From contig NZ_LT629791.1 of the NCBI RefSeq assembly GCF_900105925.1, positions 496,001 through 560,000 of the forward strand: a stretch of 64,000 nt of DNA. Direction: 5' to 3'. Within the stretch, counting starts at the first letter, position 1. Every line of letters starts with the position of its first letter. Shown piece after piece: positions 1 to 13,200 of this stretch. The notes beneath the pieces were generated by a model, which worked only from the letters and a program-made list of their open reading frames with translations, was not told where the DNA came from and did not search any database. The position numbers were made by a program, and so were the translations under genes. The DNA is from Jiangella alkaliphila. Lineage in GTDB: Bacteria > Actinomycetota > Actinomycetes > Jiangellales > Jiangellaceae.

Positions 1-3000
1 CGTTGAACCGATACGGCGAGTCGCACGAGCTCCACGCCTCGGCGTCGAGGCTGCACTCGAACTCGGCCGGGTGCTCGATGGTGTCGATGGTCGAGCCGAA
101 CTGGAACTGGACCTCGGCGCCGTCACCCGTCGACTGGATCGTCGGATCCGGCGGCGCTTGGATCATGGTGGTGTCGGGAGCGACCACCGCCGAGGCCTCG
201 GCGACGGCGAACGGCGAGAGGCTGCTGACGACACCGCAGAGCAGGTCGCCCTGCTGCTCGAGCGTCACGTCGAGCCACTCCCCGTCGAAGTGGAGGACGT
301 GCGCGTCGACGAGCGCGCCGTACGGCAGGCACACCGTGATGTCACCGACGAAGGTCGCCGTCGTGGAGACGTCGTAGTAGAGAGCGTCGGCCGCGTCGTA
401 GCCGGCCGGCAGGGTGGGCGCCGACTCCGCGGCGAGCGTGGCGACCGAGGTGAAGCCCTCGGCGGTGACCTCGGCGAACGTCAGCGTGGCACCGCCTGTG
501 GACACCTCGATGTTCGTGCCTACCGGCGTGTTGGCCGCGCCCGGAGGCTCGATCGTCCACTCGTAGGTGGCCGGCGAGTCGTCGACGTTCGGCGGATCGG
601 CCGTGTCCGAGGCGCGCACCGCGAAGGTGTGGTCGCCGACGGTGAGGCCGGTGTAGACGTCGCCGCTCTCGCAGTCGGCGAACGCGGCCCCGTCCAGCGA
701 GCACTCGAACGTCAGGTCGGCGGGCGCGGTCAGGTTGTCCGTGCCGCCGAAGACGAACGTGGCGGAGCTGTTGGTGGTCGGGTTCGCCGGACCGAGCTGG
801 AGCGTGGTGGTCGGCGCTGTCGTGTCGGAGGCGTCGATCGTCCACGTGTACTCCGCGGCCGGGCTCTCGGTCATGCTCTGCCCGGCAAGCGGCAGCGTCG
901 TGGCCCTGACCTCGAACACGTGCTCGCCGTTGGACAGGTCGTACGGGTACGGCGACGTGCACGGCTCGAACGGGTCGACGTCCGGGTCCACGGCGTCGAG
1001 CCGGCACTCGTACGTCGAGCCCGGCTGGTCGACGAAGGACAGCTCGCCCGTGGCGCTCGTGCTGGTCTCGCCGTCCGGCACGTCGACGCCGGCCGGCGCC
1101 TCGTTCGTGATGGTGGTCAGCGGCGGCGCGATGACGTTCCACGTGTGGGTGGCCGGCGTGAGGTCGGTGAGCGGCGTCTCGTCGACGGCCCGGACCTGGA
1201 ACGTGTGCTCGCCACCCGCGAGCTCGGGGAGCGTCCACGGCGTGGAGCACGGCTCGAACGGCGCCGCGTCCAGGGCGCATTCGAACTCGAGGTTCGCCGG
1301 GATCGTCCCGTTGTCGGATCCGGTGAACCGGAACTCGACCTCGTTGCCGCTCGGGTTGCTCGGGAGCGGGGCGAGCAGCGTCGTCTCGGGTGCCGTGTCG
1401 TCCGTGACCACCCACTCGTGCAGCGCTGTCTCGAGCGTCACGCTCGGGAGCAGGTCGGCCCTGGTCGCGGTCACCTCGAACGTGTGCGGGTTCTGCTCGC
1501 CGGCCAGGAGGTCCGTGTACTCGAACGGCGAGGAGCACGGGAGCTCCGGTCCGCCGTCGAGGACGCAAGTGAACGCTGCCTCCGGATCCGTGGAGCTGAA
1601 CTCGATCGTCCCTGTGGACGCCGTGCCGCCGGTGGCCGGCGGGGCGTCTGTGATCGTCACGTCAGGAGCCACGTCGGTGCCGCTGACGAACTCGAACTCG
1701 GCAGGTGTCGTGTCCGGCGTGCCGAACTGGCCGACCGTGAAGACCTGGAACAGGTGCTCGCCGTAAGGCACGTCCGGGTAGCTGACCCCGGAGACGCACG
1801 GCTCGAAGGCGGTCGAGTCGAGAGCGCACATGAAGGTAGCGCCCGTGCCGGAGAACTCGAAGCTGAACGAGGTCGCGGTCGTCTCGAAGTCGGGCCCGGC
1901 GATGGGCGGCGTGACGGCCAGGAACGTCGTCCCGGGCTCCGCCTCGACGGCGAACTCGTGCGCAGGCTCGGGAGCCGGCGTGAGGTCGTGGTTGCCCGCG
2001 ATGTCGATGGCGCGGACCTGGAACGTGTACGCGCCCGCGGTCAGCTCCTCGAACGCGATGTCGTGGACGAAGGTGTCGTCCGCTGCGGGCTCCCCGCACT
2101 CCTCCCACACCACGGGGTCGCCCGCGGTCGTGTTGGTGACGGCGCACTCGAACTCGAGCTCGAACGACGAGCCGAGGTCGTCGGCCCCGCGGAAGGTGAA
2201 CCGCAGGCCGGGGTCGAGGAACTGTGCCGGGCCGATGCCCTCCGCGCCGAGGAAGAAGGTCTCGGGCGGCGTCACGTCCTGGACCGTCCACCGGTAGACC
2301 GCCGGCGTCTGGTCCATGACCTGCTCGCCGTCGGCGTTGCGGTACTGGTTCACCGCGCGGACCTCGAACTCGTGCTCCTCCGGCGCGCCGGCCTCGCCGG
2401 GCAGGAACGGCCCGGCCTGGTACCCGGACGAGCAGTTCACGAACGGCGATCCGTTGACCGAGCACTGGAACGTCGCGCCGGGCTGCTCGGAGTGGAACTC
2501 GAAGGTCGCGGTGAACTCGCCGGTCGGGTCGGCGGGTCCTGCGTCGATGACGGTGTCCGGTTCGCCCGTCGTGACCCACACGAACGGCTCGGTGTCGACC
2601 GTGCCGGCCGGGAAGCCGCGGCTGGCGCCCGCGGGCGTCTCATCGACGTTCGGGACCTCGGCCGCATCGATCGCGCGGACCCACAGCCAGTGCGGCCCGG
2701 AGTCGAGCGACTCGAGGAACCAGACGGTCTCGCACTCCTCCCACGTCGTCGGCAGCTCGGCCGGCGGCGCACCGTCACCCATGGCGCACTCGAAGGTCTC
2801 GACCGGCTCGTTGCTGGCGAAGGCGAAGGTGACGTCCGGGCCGGAGTTCGCCGGGTCAGGGAAGACGGTGATGAACGTCTCGGGCGGCGTGGTGTCGTCG
2901 GCACCGATGATCAGCCACTCGTAGAACGCCGGCGAGATGTCACGGTTGCCGTCGGGGTCGACCGCGCGGACGTGGAAGACGTGCGGTCCACCGCCGAGCG

Positions 3001-6000
3001 GGCCGGCGATCGTGTGGGGCGAGGTGCAGGGCGCGAAGTCGCCGGTGTCGAGTGCGCACTCGAACTCGAAGACCGGGTCGTCGTTGAGCAGCTCGAAGCC
3101 TTCGAACTCGAAGGTCGCGCTGGTCTCGGTCGTCTCCTCCTCCGGTCCGAGGACGATCTCGGTGTCCGGCCCGGACATGTCGACGACCGTCCAGTTCCGG
3201 ATGGCGCCGACGGGGTCGATGTTGCCGGCCGCGTCGATGGCCTGGACCACGAGGGTGTGGTCGCCCGGCGTCGTGACCTCGATCTCCTCGAGCGTCTCGC
3301 AGCCTCCGATGGCCGCGCCGTCGAGCGTGCACTCGAACTCCAGCTCGAGCTGCGGCGTCATGTCGTCGGTGCCGGTGAACTCGAAGATGCTGATGAAGTT
3401 CGGCGTGGACGAACCCTCGGGCGGTCCGTTCGTGATGACGGTCGTCGGCGGTGTGACGTCCGGGCCGATGATCTCCCACTCGAAGATCGCGGGTGTCAGG
3501 TCCATCCAGCCGAACTCGTTGATGGCCTGGACCAGGAACTCGTGGTCGCCTTCCTCCAGCGGGCCGACCGTGAGCGGCGACTCGCAGTAGAAGAACGGAT
3601 CGCCGTCGATCGAGCACTGCGTGATCGCGTTCGGCTGGTCGGCCCAGAACTCGAACGTCGCCGAGCCGCTGGTCGACGTGGGCAGGCCCTCGGGACCGAG
3701 CGGGCCGTCGGGACCGGACAGGATCGACGTCTCCGGCGCCATCCCGGACGAGGCGCGCGCGATCGCGTACAGACCGAAGTCCTCGACGATGTTGCTGCAC
3801 AGCCGGGCCGGCGTGGAGAACGGGTTGTGCAGCGTCGTGACGTCGAGCCACACGTCGCCGTCGAAGTGGAGCAGCCGCAGCGAGGTGGCCCCGTTGAACG
3901 CCGCCGGGTCGTAGTTCACGCAGAGCGTGACCGGGTCGGAGTAGGCGGCGGTGGTGTTGATGTCGTAGAGCTGGGTGCCCGCACCGCTGAAGCCGTCGGG
4001 CAGCGCCGGGCCGGCCGGGATGCGGTCGACCGTGGTCGTCCCCGCCGTCTCGACGGAGAAGTAGGTGACGGTGACGTCGCCGACGGTGACCGCGACGTTG
4101 TCGCCAACCGGCGTGTTCGGCGCGCCGGCGGCCTCGATCGTCCAGGTGTGGACGGCCGGGCTCGCGTCGACGTTGCCGGACAGGTCGGTGGCCACGGCGG
4201 TGAACGTGTAGGCGCCCGGAACGAGATCGGTGAACTCGGTCACGACGCCCGGCTCACACTCGCCGGTCTCGGTCCCGGCGGGACCGGTCAGCGTGCACTC
4301 GATCGTCACCGTCGGGTCATCGGAGCTGACCTGGAAGTACGCGGTCGTGCTGAGCGTCGTCGCGGCCGGGCCGAAGTCGATGATCGTCTCGGGGGCCGTG
4401 AAGTCCTGGACCGTCCAGGTGTGCGTGGCCGGGATCGGGTCGTGCTCGAACGGCAGACCCATCCAGTCGACGCCCGTGTAGAGCGTCTGCACCTGGAAGG
4501 TGTGCTCGCCGGGGAACAGGTTGGTGTACGTCTTCGCGTACGTGCCAGGCGTTCCAGCCACGGGCGTCTCGTTGCACAGCCCGAACGGGCGGTCGTCGAG
4601 CGAGCAGTAGAAGACGGCGTCGGGGTCGAGCGGGTCGCTGGTGAACTCGAAGGTCGCGGTCGTGGTCGTCCCGTTGGCCGGCGCCGACGTGATCTGCGCC
4701 TCGGACGGGGTGACCCGGAACTCGGAGTCCTCCCACGGACCGAGGTTCCCGAACTGGTCGACGGCGCGCACGGCGAAGAGGTGCTCGCCGATGCCGAGGC
4801 CGGTGTAGGTCATGCCGGCCGGGTCGCACGGCAGCGGATCGTTCGGCAGTCCGGGCGTCGTCGACGGTCCAGGCGTGCCCGGGTTGAATCTCCCGTCGAG
4901 CCAGCAGTGGAACGTCACCGGCGTGACGTCGGCGGAGTACGTGAAGGTCACGGTCCGGTCGGTCGTCTCCTCCTGCTCCACACCAGGCCCGGAGAGGATG
5001 GTCGTGACCGGCGGCGGCGCGACCGTCCACGTGAACTCGGCCGGCGTCGACTCGACGTTCCCGGCCGCGTCGACGGCGCGCAGCAGCAGCGTGTGCGTGC
5101 CGCGGGTGAGGTCGGAGAACTCCTCGGGCGAGGTGCACGAGTTCCACGACGTGGTCGAGTCGAGCGCGCACTCGAAGGTCAGCTCCTGCGCGGGCGTCCG
5201 GTTGTCGGTGCCGGCGAAGGTGAAGGTGGCCGTCTGCGACAGCGTGCCGTTCTCCGGCCCGGTGGCGAACTGCGCGTTCGGCTCGGTGACGTCCGCGCCG
5301 AGTACGACGAGCCACTCGTAGACCGCTTCCTCGCCGACGATCCCCTGCGCGCTGGTCGCGCGGACCGCGAACTGGTGCTCGCCGTCCTCGACGACCCAGG
5401 CCGCACCGGTGGCGGGCAGAGTCGTCCCGCCGCACGGCAGGAAGTCGGAGCCGTCGACGGAGCACTCGAACGTCGACCCCGCCTGGTCGGCCTCGAAGGT
5501 GAAGACGGCGTTCTCGGTGCCGCTGGCGCCGTCGGGCTCCCCCGAGATGGGGTCGAGACGGCCGTCCGGCCCGCTCAGGAACGTCACGACCGGCGCACCC
5601 GAGACGTTGACGGTCCGGGTGGCGGCCGGCCCGATGTTGCCGGCGAGGTCCGTCGCGCGGACGGCGACGGTGTAGGCGCCGGGCTCGAGGCCGCTGATGT
5701 CGTAGCCGCCGACGGGCGACTCGCACGACTCCCACTCGGCCGACGAGACGCCGGCCGCGGTGAGGTAGGCCGCGCACTCGAACTCGAGCTCGAGCTGCGG
5801 TGTCGCGTTGTCGATGCCGGAGAACGTGTAGAGCTCCGGCTCCTGGCCGACGGTCGCGCCGTCGGCCGGACCACCGGTGAGGGTCACGGCAGGCGTTCGC
5901 CTGTCGGCGACCGGGGTCCAGGTGTACGCGGCCGGCGTCGGATCGGCGTTGCCCTCGAACTCGGGCTGCGTCGGGTCCGGGAACTCCGGCTCGAACATGT

Positions 6001-7260
6001 CGACGGCGCGCACATAGAACGTGTGCTCCGTGAGCAGCAGCTGCGGATCCGCGTACGAGTACACGTCGAGCAGGTTGAACGGGCTGACGCACTCGACCCA
6101 CTCGTTCCCGTTCGGCGGCGCCGTGCCGTCGGTGACCTGGCACTCGAACGTGAGCAGGAACTCCGGGGTCAGGTCGTCCGTGCCGCTGAACTCGAAGATC
6201 GTCGAGCTCAGGTCGAGCAGCCCTGGGGCGCGCTCGATCGTGGTGTTCGGCGGCAGCGTGTCGACCGGTTCGACGACCTCCCACTCGTACACGGCGGGCT
6301 CCAGCTCGGCGGCCGTGCCGAACAGCTCGGACTCGCCGTAGACCTCGAGCACGTGGTCGCCGGGGAGCAGTGGCTCCGGGAAGGCGGTGTCGCCTTCGAA
6401 CGCCGGGCCGGCGCGGAACGGCGACTCGCACGGGAAGTAGCCGCCGGGGTCCATGCTGTCGAAGCGGCACCAGAACGTCGCGTCGGCGACGTTGGCCTCG
6501 AAGTGGATCTCGGCCGAGGTGCTCGCGCTCGGACCACCCGTCGCCGGGTCGCCCTGCGGGCCGCCGGCTGTCGGCGTGAAGCCGGGGCCGTCGGTGAAGA
6601 CGACGTTGACGCCCAGGAGCTCCCAGGTGAAGGTCGTCGGCGCACCGACGTTGCCCTCGAAGTCGATCGCGCGGACGGAGAACGTGTGCGGTCCGACCTC
6701 GTTCTCCTCCAGGCCCCACTCGAAGGCGCCCTGGTTCATGAACGTGGCCGCCTCGAAGCCACACGGCTCGTAGCCGTTCGCGTCGACCTTGCATTGGAAG
6801 GTGACGTCCGGCTCGTTCGCGTGGAAGGTGAAGATCGCGTCGAGGAGCCAGACCTGGACGCCGGCCGTCGCGGGCTCGATGTCCTCCGGCACGACGTCGA
6901 GGGTCACCTCGGGTGCCACGCCCGTCGGCAGCGGCACGTAGCTGAAGGTGAAGCTCTCCGGCGTCGGGTCGGCCAGGCCCTGGCCCATCATGTCGACGGC
7001 GCGGACCTCGAAGGTGTGCTCGCCGGGACTCAGGTTCAGGTACTCGGCCGGGTAGTCGCAGTCCTCCCACGCCAGCGGATTCGTCGAGTCCATCCGGCAC
7101 TCGAAGACGAGCTCGTGGATCGGTGTGAACTCGTCGTCGCCCATGTAGGTGAAGCTCGCGTTGCGGCTCGGGCTCTGGATACCCGGCGTGGCGGTGTCCC
7201 AGTCGGCCGGGCCGGAGACGATCCAGGTCTCGGGCGCGCCGGGCACGGTGCCGAGCTCGC
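1..7260 (-). repeat. C-terminal array of about 22 Ig-like repeats in the giant protein
   Basis: Roughly every 280-330 bp the minus strand encodes a unit of about 95-110 residues. Each has a FEC.LD core, a second Cys about 10 residues later in C.SP, and HTF.VRAVD..GN..PTP. Unit cores lie near 55, 700, 1010, 1265, 1566, 1826, 2141, 2460, 2785, 3055, 3331, 3612, 4285, 4600, 4890, 5168, 5461, 5775, 6140, 6466, 6790 and 7095. Two different modules interrupt the array near 180-500 and 3750-4080; both contain LHFDG-W-DVT and a later Cys. The units are diverged copies, not exact tandem repeats. Confidence 0.85.
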
Positions 7261-10200
7261 AGACCACGCCGAAGCACTGCTCGGGCTCCATGTTGCCGGC
7301 GGCGAAGTTGCCGCCGCCGTCGACGGCGCCGACCGAGTAGATGCCCCAGCCGCCGTTGATCTGGGCGACGTTGTCCTTGATCGTGTGGCCGGAGCCCTCG
7401 ACGTAGATGCCGTCGCCGCCGTTGGAGTCCGCGGTGTTGTTCTCGACCAGGGTGCCGGAGTCGAGGACGGACGACTCGGTGACGGCGATGCCGTCGCCGC
7501 CGTTGCCGCTGGCGGTGTTGCCGCGGACCACGGTGTCCTCCGACAGTTCGCCGATCTCGACGCCGGACCCGAGCGTCCCGCTGGCGTTGTTCGCCTCGAT
7601 CGTCGTGCCGGTGGCCTCGCCGACCTCGACGCCGCTCGCGCTGCCGCCGAAGTCGTTCCCCTTGACGAGCGTGTTCGTGGCGAGCTCGACGACCACGCCC
7701 GGCCCGGACGAGCCGTTCACGGTGTTGTTGAGGACGGTGTTCCCGTCGCCGCCGACCAGCACGCCGCCCTGGCCGCCGGAGATCGTGTTCCGCCGCACCA
7801 GGTTGTCGTTCGAGGGCAGCAGTTCCTCGCCGGCCACGACAGCGAAGCCGCCGTTGTCCTTGAGCGTGTTCTCGCTGACGGTGTTGTTCCCGCCGCCGAT
7901 CATGAAGATCCCGTCGCCGCTGCTCATCGAGACCTGGTTGCCCTCGATCAGGTTGTCGCTGGCGAACTCCAGGTAGATGGCGCCCTCGCCCTGGTTCGCG
8001 CCGAGCGTGTTGCCACGGATCACGGTGTGGCGCGTGCCGGTGTAGAGCGCGATGCCGAGCTCGTTGGCCACGATGGAGTTGTCGCGGATCGTGTTGCCGT
8101 CGCCGCCCTGGTCGGCGTCGGACAGCGCTATCCCGGCCTCCTCGTTCGCTTCGACCCGCAGGTCGTGCACGACGTTGCGGGCGGTGCCCACGTTCAGCTG
8201 GACGCCGTAGAGGAACTGGGTGACGAGGCCGTTGGTGACCGTGACGTCGTCATGTCCGTTGTTCAGGATGCCGGCGTCGAGGCCCAGCCCGTCGATGACG
8301 TGGCCGTCGAGATCGATGGTGATGCCGGGGGCGCCCACGATGAGGCCGTGGCCGCCGCAGTCGACGAGGTCGTTGGTCAGGCGCGTGCTCTGGGTGAGGA
8401 TCTGGCCGCAGCTGACCTGGGCGGCCACCGGTAGCGGACCGATGGTCCAGGCGAACACCTTCGTGTCGAAGGTGCTCGCGGCGTCCGTGGCCCGGACCCA
8501 GAACTCGTGGTCACCGGGCTCGAGATCGGTGTACGTGACCGGCGAGGTGCAGGCCGCCGCGTCCGGCCACAGGTCGGTCAGGTCCGTGCCGGCGTCGACC
8601 CGCAGGCACTGGAACGTCACGCCGGCGTTGCGGTTGGCGGAGAACGCGAACGTGGCGTCCGTGTCCACCGTGATCTTGTCCGGCGTGGAGTCGATCGAGA
8701 CCGCGAAGCTACCGAGCTCCACCGACCACGTGTAGGTGGCCGGCGTCGCGTCGGCGTTGCCGCTGAAGTCGATCGCGCGGACCTCGAACGCGTACGTGTC
8801 GTTGACGAGATCGGTGATCGTCTCCGGGCTGGTGCAGGCCTTCCACTCCACGGACGCGGCGAGAGGCTGGGGGCCGAACCGGCACTCGAAGGTGACCGGG
8901 CTCGCGTTGTCGGCGCCCGTGAAGTGGAAGACGGCAATGCTCTGCGTGCTCGGGTTGACCGGCGCCTCGAGGATGCTCGTGTTCGGGGCGATCGAGTCGC
9001 CGCCGCCGGGCCCGTCCACGCAGGTGATGTTGTAGCACTGCTGGGGCTTGAGGTCAATGCCGAGCGGGCCCTGGTTGCCCTGCGCGACGTTGCCGCCGCC
9101 GTCGATGTTCGCCCGCCCGTTCGACGGGTCGCCGACGTGGATGCCCCAGCTCTCGTTGTCGAAGGCGACGTTGTCCTTGAACAGGTGCGCCGGCTTCGAT
9201 GCCTGGATGCCGGTGCCCTTGTTGCCGTTGGTCGTGTTGCCCTCGACGAGGGTGCCCTGGCCGGCCGGGGTCTCGTCGCCGATGTAGATCCCGCCGCCGT
9301 CGTTGTTGCTGGACACGTTGTCGAGCAGCACGTTGCTGAGCGACTGCGCCTCGAGCGTGATGCCGGTCGACTCCGAGTTGCTGGCGTCGTTCGCTTCGAT
9401 CCGGTTGCCGGTCGACTCCTTGAGCGAGACTCCGCCCTTGTTCCCGCTGACCTCGTTGCCACGGATGACGTTGTCGTTCGCCCGGTAGAGCTCGATCGCG
9501 TAGGCGCTCGAGAGCGTCCCCACGTTGTCGATCAGCTGGTTCTGGCTCGACGTGTCGATCTCGAAGGCGGGTCCGGCGGTGTCGGACACCATGTTGCCGA
9601 CGACGACGTTGCCGGTCGACTCGATGCCGATCGTCGGCCCCTGCGTCGTGGCCCCGACCAGGACACCGTGAGCGGCGTCCACGATCGTGTTGCCCTTGAC
9701 GGTGTTGCCGGTGGCGCCCTCGAGGAGCACGCCGGCACCGCTGGAGGACTGCAGGTCGTTGCCGTCGATCAGGTTCTCGGTGGCGCGCTCGATCCAGACC
9801 GCGTCGTCGCTCGAGGCGCCGATGAGGTTACCGCGCACGACGTTGTCCTTGGCGCCGTTGAGGATCCACACGCCGCGCCGGTTCGACACGAGCGTGTTCG
9901 ACCGGACGATCGTGCCGTCGACGCCGGACTGGAAGCCGGGCACCGGTTCGCTCGGGGCCAGGGTCGGGTCCTCGGGGAACGTCCCATGGCCGAGACTGAT
10001 GCCGGCCTCCTGGTTGGTCTCCGCCGTGATGCCCTCGACGATGTTCAGCCCGGCGCCGTTGTTCAGCATGACGCCGTAGTCGAAGTCGGCGAGACGACCG
10101 TTGCGGATCGTCACCGAGACGAAGCCGTTGTTGAGGATCGCGGCTCCGAGCGACTTGCCGTCGATGGTCTTGCCGTTCAGGTCGATGGTGATGCCGTCGG

Positions 10201-13200
10201 CGCCCACGATGAGGCCGTGGCCCAGGCAGTCGCCCAGGTTGTTGTTGACGATGATGCTCTGCGTGATCGTCTGGCCGCAGAAGACGGTCTTGTGCACCGG
10301 TGCCGCGCCCACGGTCCAGACGTAGGCCGCCGGGACCCCGTCACCCGGGTCGAGCGGGTCCGGCTCGGCCGGGTCGTCGACGGCGCCGTTCACGTCGTCG
10401 ACGTTTCCGGACAGGTCGACGGCTCGGACCTGGAGCACGTGCTCGCCCGGTGTCAGGCCGTTGACCACGTGCGGCGAGGTGCAGTCCGTCCATGCGGGCT
10501 CGCCCGCGTCCATCGCGCCGTCGAGCCGGCACTCGTACGTGAGTCCGTCGATCGGCGTCTGGTTGTCGCTGCCCGTGAAGGTGAACGTCGCGCTCGTCTG
10601 CACGGTCGTCGGGTCCGGGCCGGTGAGGACCTCGGTGTCGGGCGGCGTCGTGTCCGGGGGCGGCGGGTGGATCCACCAGGTGTGCGACGCCGGGCTCAGG
10701 TCCTTGTGCCCGACGAGGTCGACGGCGCGGACCTGGAAGATGTGCCCGCCGTGGGCGAGGCCGGCGTACTGCTTCGGCGACTCGCACGGGCCCCACTCCA
10801 CCGTGCCCGGGATGTCCTCGGGCGTGAGCTCGTCGTTGAACTCCTCGTGGTACGTCCGGCACTCGAAGGTGAGGTTCTCGCCCGCGGTCCGGTTGTCGTT
10901 GCCGGTGAACGCGAAGGTCGCCGCTTGGTTCGTCGTGTCGTAGCGCGTGCCGGCCTCGTCGGTGACCAGCTCGCCGGGCGCCTCGGTGATGCGCGTGTTC
11001 GGCGCGGCGCCGGCGGCGGCGCAGTCGACGCCGAGCGTCTCGCCGGGACCGCACTCCTCGGTGCCGTCCTCCTCGACGCCGGGCTCGATCCGCCAGGTGT
11101 ACTCGGCCGGGGTGAGATCGAAGTTGCCGGCCTGGTCGACGGCGCGCACCTCGAAGTGGTGGTCCATGGCCGGTTCGAGGCCGAGGTAGGTCTGCGGGCT
11201 GGCGCACTCCACCCAGCGCTCGCCCTCGGGCGGCTCCGGCAGCTCCGGCGGCTCGGTCGGGTCGGGCGGCTCGAGCTCGGGGTCCTCCGGCGGCACCGCC
11301 GGGTCCGGTGGCGCGTCGAGGCGGCACTCGAAGATCATCGCGGTCACCGGATCGCCGGTCGGACCGTCGTTGGCGGTGAACTCGAAGACCGCCGTCTGGT
11401 TCCCGGTCGCGGCGGGCGGCACCGAGGTCAGCGTGGTCTGCGGCGCGGCGAGGTCCGGTGGGGTGATCTCACCGAAGTCGGTCGTCCCGCAGACGACGCC
11501 CACGCACTGGACCGCGTCGGGCAGGCCGGGCGTGACGCCGACGTCGGCGTGGTTGCCGCCGGCCCGGTTGCCGCCGCCGTCGATGTTCCGGTTCGGGTCG
11601 AGCGGTTCGCCCTGAACCGGCTCTTCGCCGGCCTCGATTCCGTAGCCGGCGTTGAGGTTCGCCGTGTTGTTGCGGATCGTGTGGCGTCCGGTCGCGACCG
11701 AGATGCCGCTCTCGCCGTTCTCGTGCGCGGTGTTGCCCTCGATCAGCGCTCCGCCGACGCCGACGCCGTTCGCGTCGAAGGCGGCGGCTTCCACCGAGAT
11801 GCCCGCGCCGCCGCTGTTGTTGGCGATGTTGTCGCGGATGATCATGCTGACGCCGTCGCCGAGCTCGATCCCGGCCTGGAGCGAGCGCGAGACGTCGTTG
11901 TTCTCGACCACGAGGCTGTTCGTGCCCGAGGCGTCGAGTCCCGACGGGTTGTAGCGCAGATCGCTGTTCTTGACGACGCTGTTGCTGGAGTTGGACAGCA
12001 CGACGCCGCCGTCGGACTGCTGGTGCGCCAGCACGCCGTCGACCTCGATCCGGTCCGAGTCCTGCACGATGACGCCCGCGTCGCCGTTCCGGACGAGGAC
12101 GCCGCCGCGGACGATCGTCCCGTGCGAGCCCTGGTGGATGACGACGCCGGCGTCGCCGGTGTCGCTCACGTCGTTGTTCTCCAGGACGTTCTGCCGCGAG
12201 CCGTTCTCGACCACGATGCCGGCATCGGAGTCGAGGGCCGGGTCGATGATGATGCCGCTGATCGTGTTGTTCCGGATGACGTTCCGGTGGCTGTCGAACA
12301 CGTGGATCGACATGCCGTTGGAGACGAAGTGGTTGTTCTCGATCAGCGCGCCCTCGGTGCCGCTCATGAGCTGCAGACCGGTCTCGCCGTTCGAGTCGAA
12401 GACGCTGTCGTAGACCGAGGCGCCGGTGCGCCCGTTGTCGGCGTCGAAGAGCTGCACGCCGGTGAGCGCGTTGCGGACCAGCGTCATGCCGTGCACGTCG
12501 CTGTGGATGGAGCCCGGGCTCAGCAGGATGCCGTAGCCGTAGTTCGTGACCGTGCCGTTGCGGATCTCGACGTTCGGGTAGCCGCTGCGGATACCCGGAG
12601 TCAGGTTGTCCTCTTCGCCCGGCTCGAGGACGAAGCCGCTGGACACCGTGTGCCCGTTGAGGTCGAGGACGATGTTCGGCGCGCCGATGGCGATGCCCTC
12701 GCCGAGGCAGCCGGTGACGTCCGCGGCGAGCTTGGTGCTCTTGGTGATGACCTGCCCGCAGGTCACGACCTCCGGCGCCCCCGGCTCCTCACGATCCGGT
12801 GGGGGCTGGGTGGCGGTCGGCACGAAGCGCAGCTCGAGCTCGGGCAGGGTGATCTCGGGCGGATCCTGCGGCTGCTCCCTGGACACGAAGGTCTGGTCGC
12901 CGCCGCTCTCCAGGTCGGACTCGGTCTGGTCACGCAGCACCCAGCCGTGGCTGGGGACGGTGCCCGCGAAGATCCCCTCGACGTGAGTCTTCACGTCGAA
13001 CTCGCGGTAGCCCTCTCCCGCTTCGGCGGTGGCGCCGGCGGCGCCGGCGACCGGGTCGGGCTGCGAGAGCCAGGTGAGCGTGCTCTCCTTCCACGTCTCC
13101 GCCAGCGGCTCCGCGACGAGCGTCCGGCCCTCGGTGTGCGAGCTGGAGTAGAGGCGCAGCGTGGCCGACTCGAGCGCGCAGTCGGGCGCGTCGAACTGGA

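Noticed and set aside
71-8434. Plus-strand open frame of 2,787 codons opposite the giant gene
   Set aside because: It is codon-aligned antisense of the minus-strand gene. High GC and third-position G/C remove stop codons; the translation is Arg/Val/Gly-rich with no domain.
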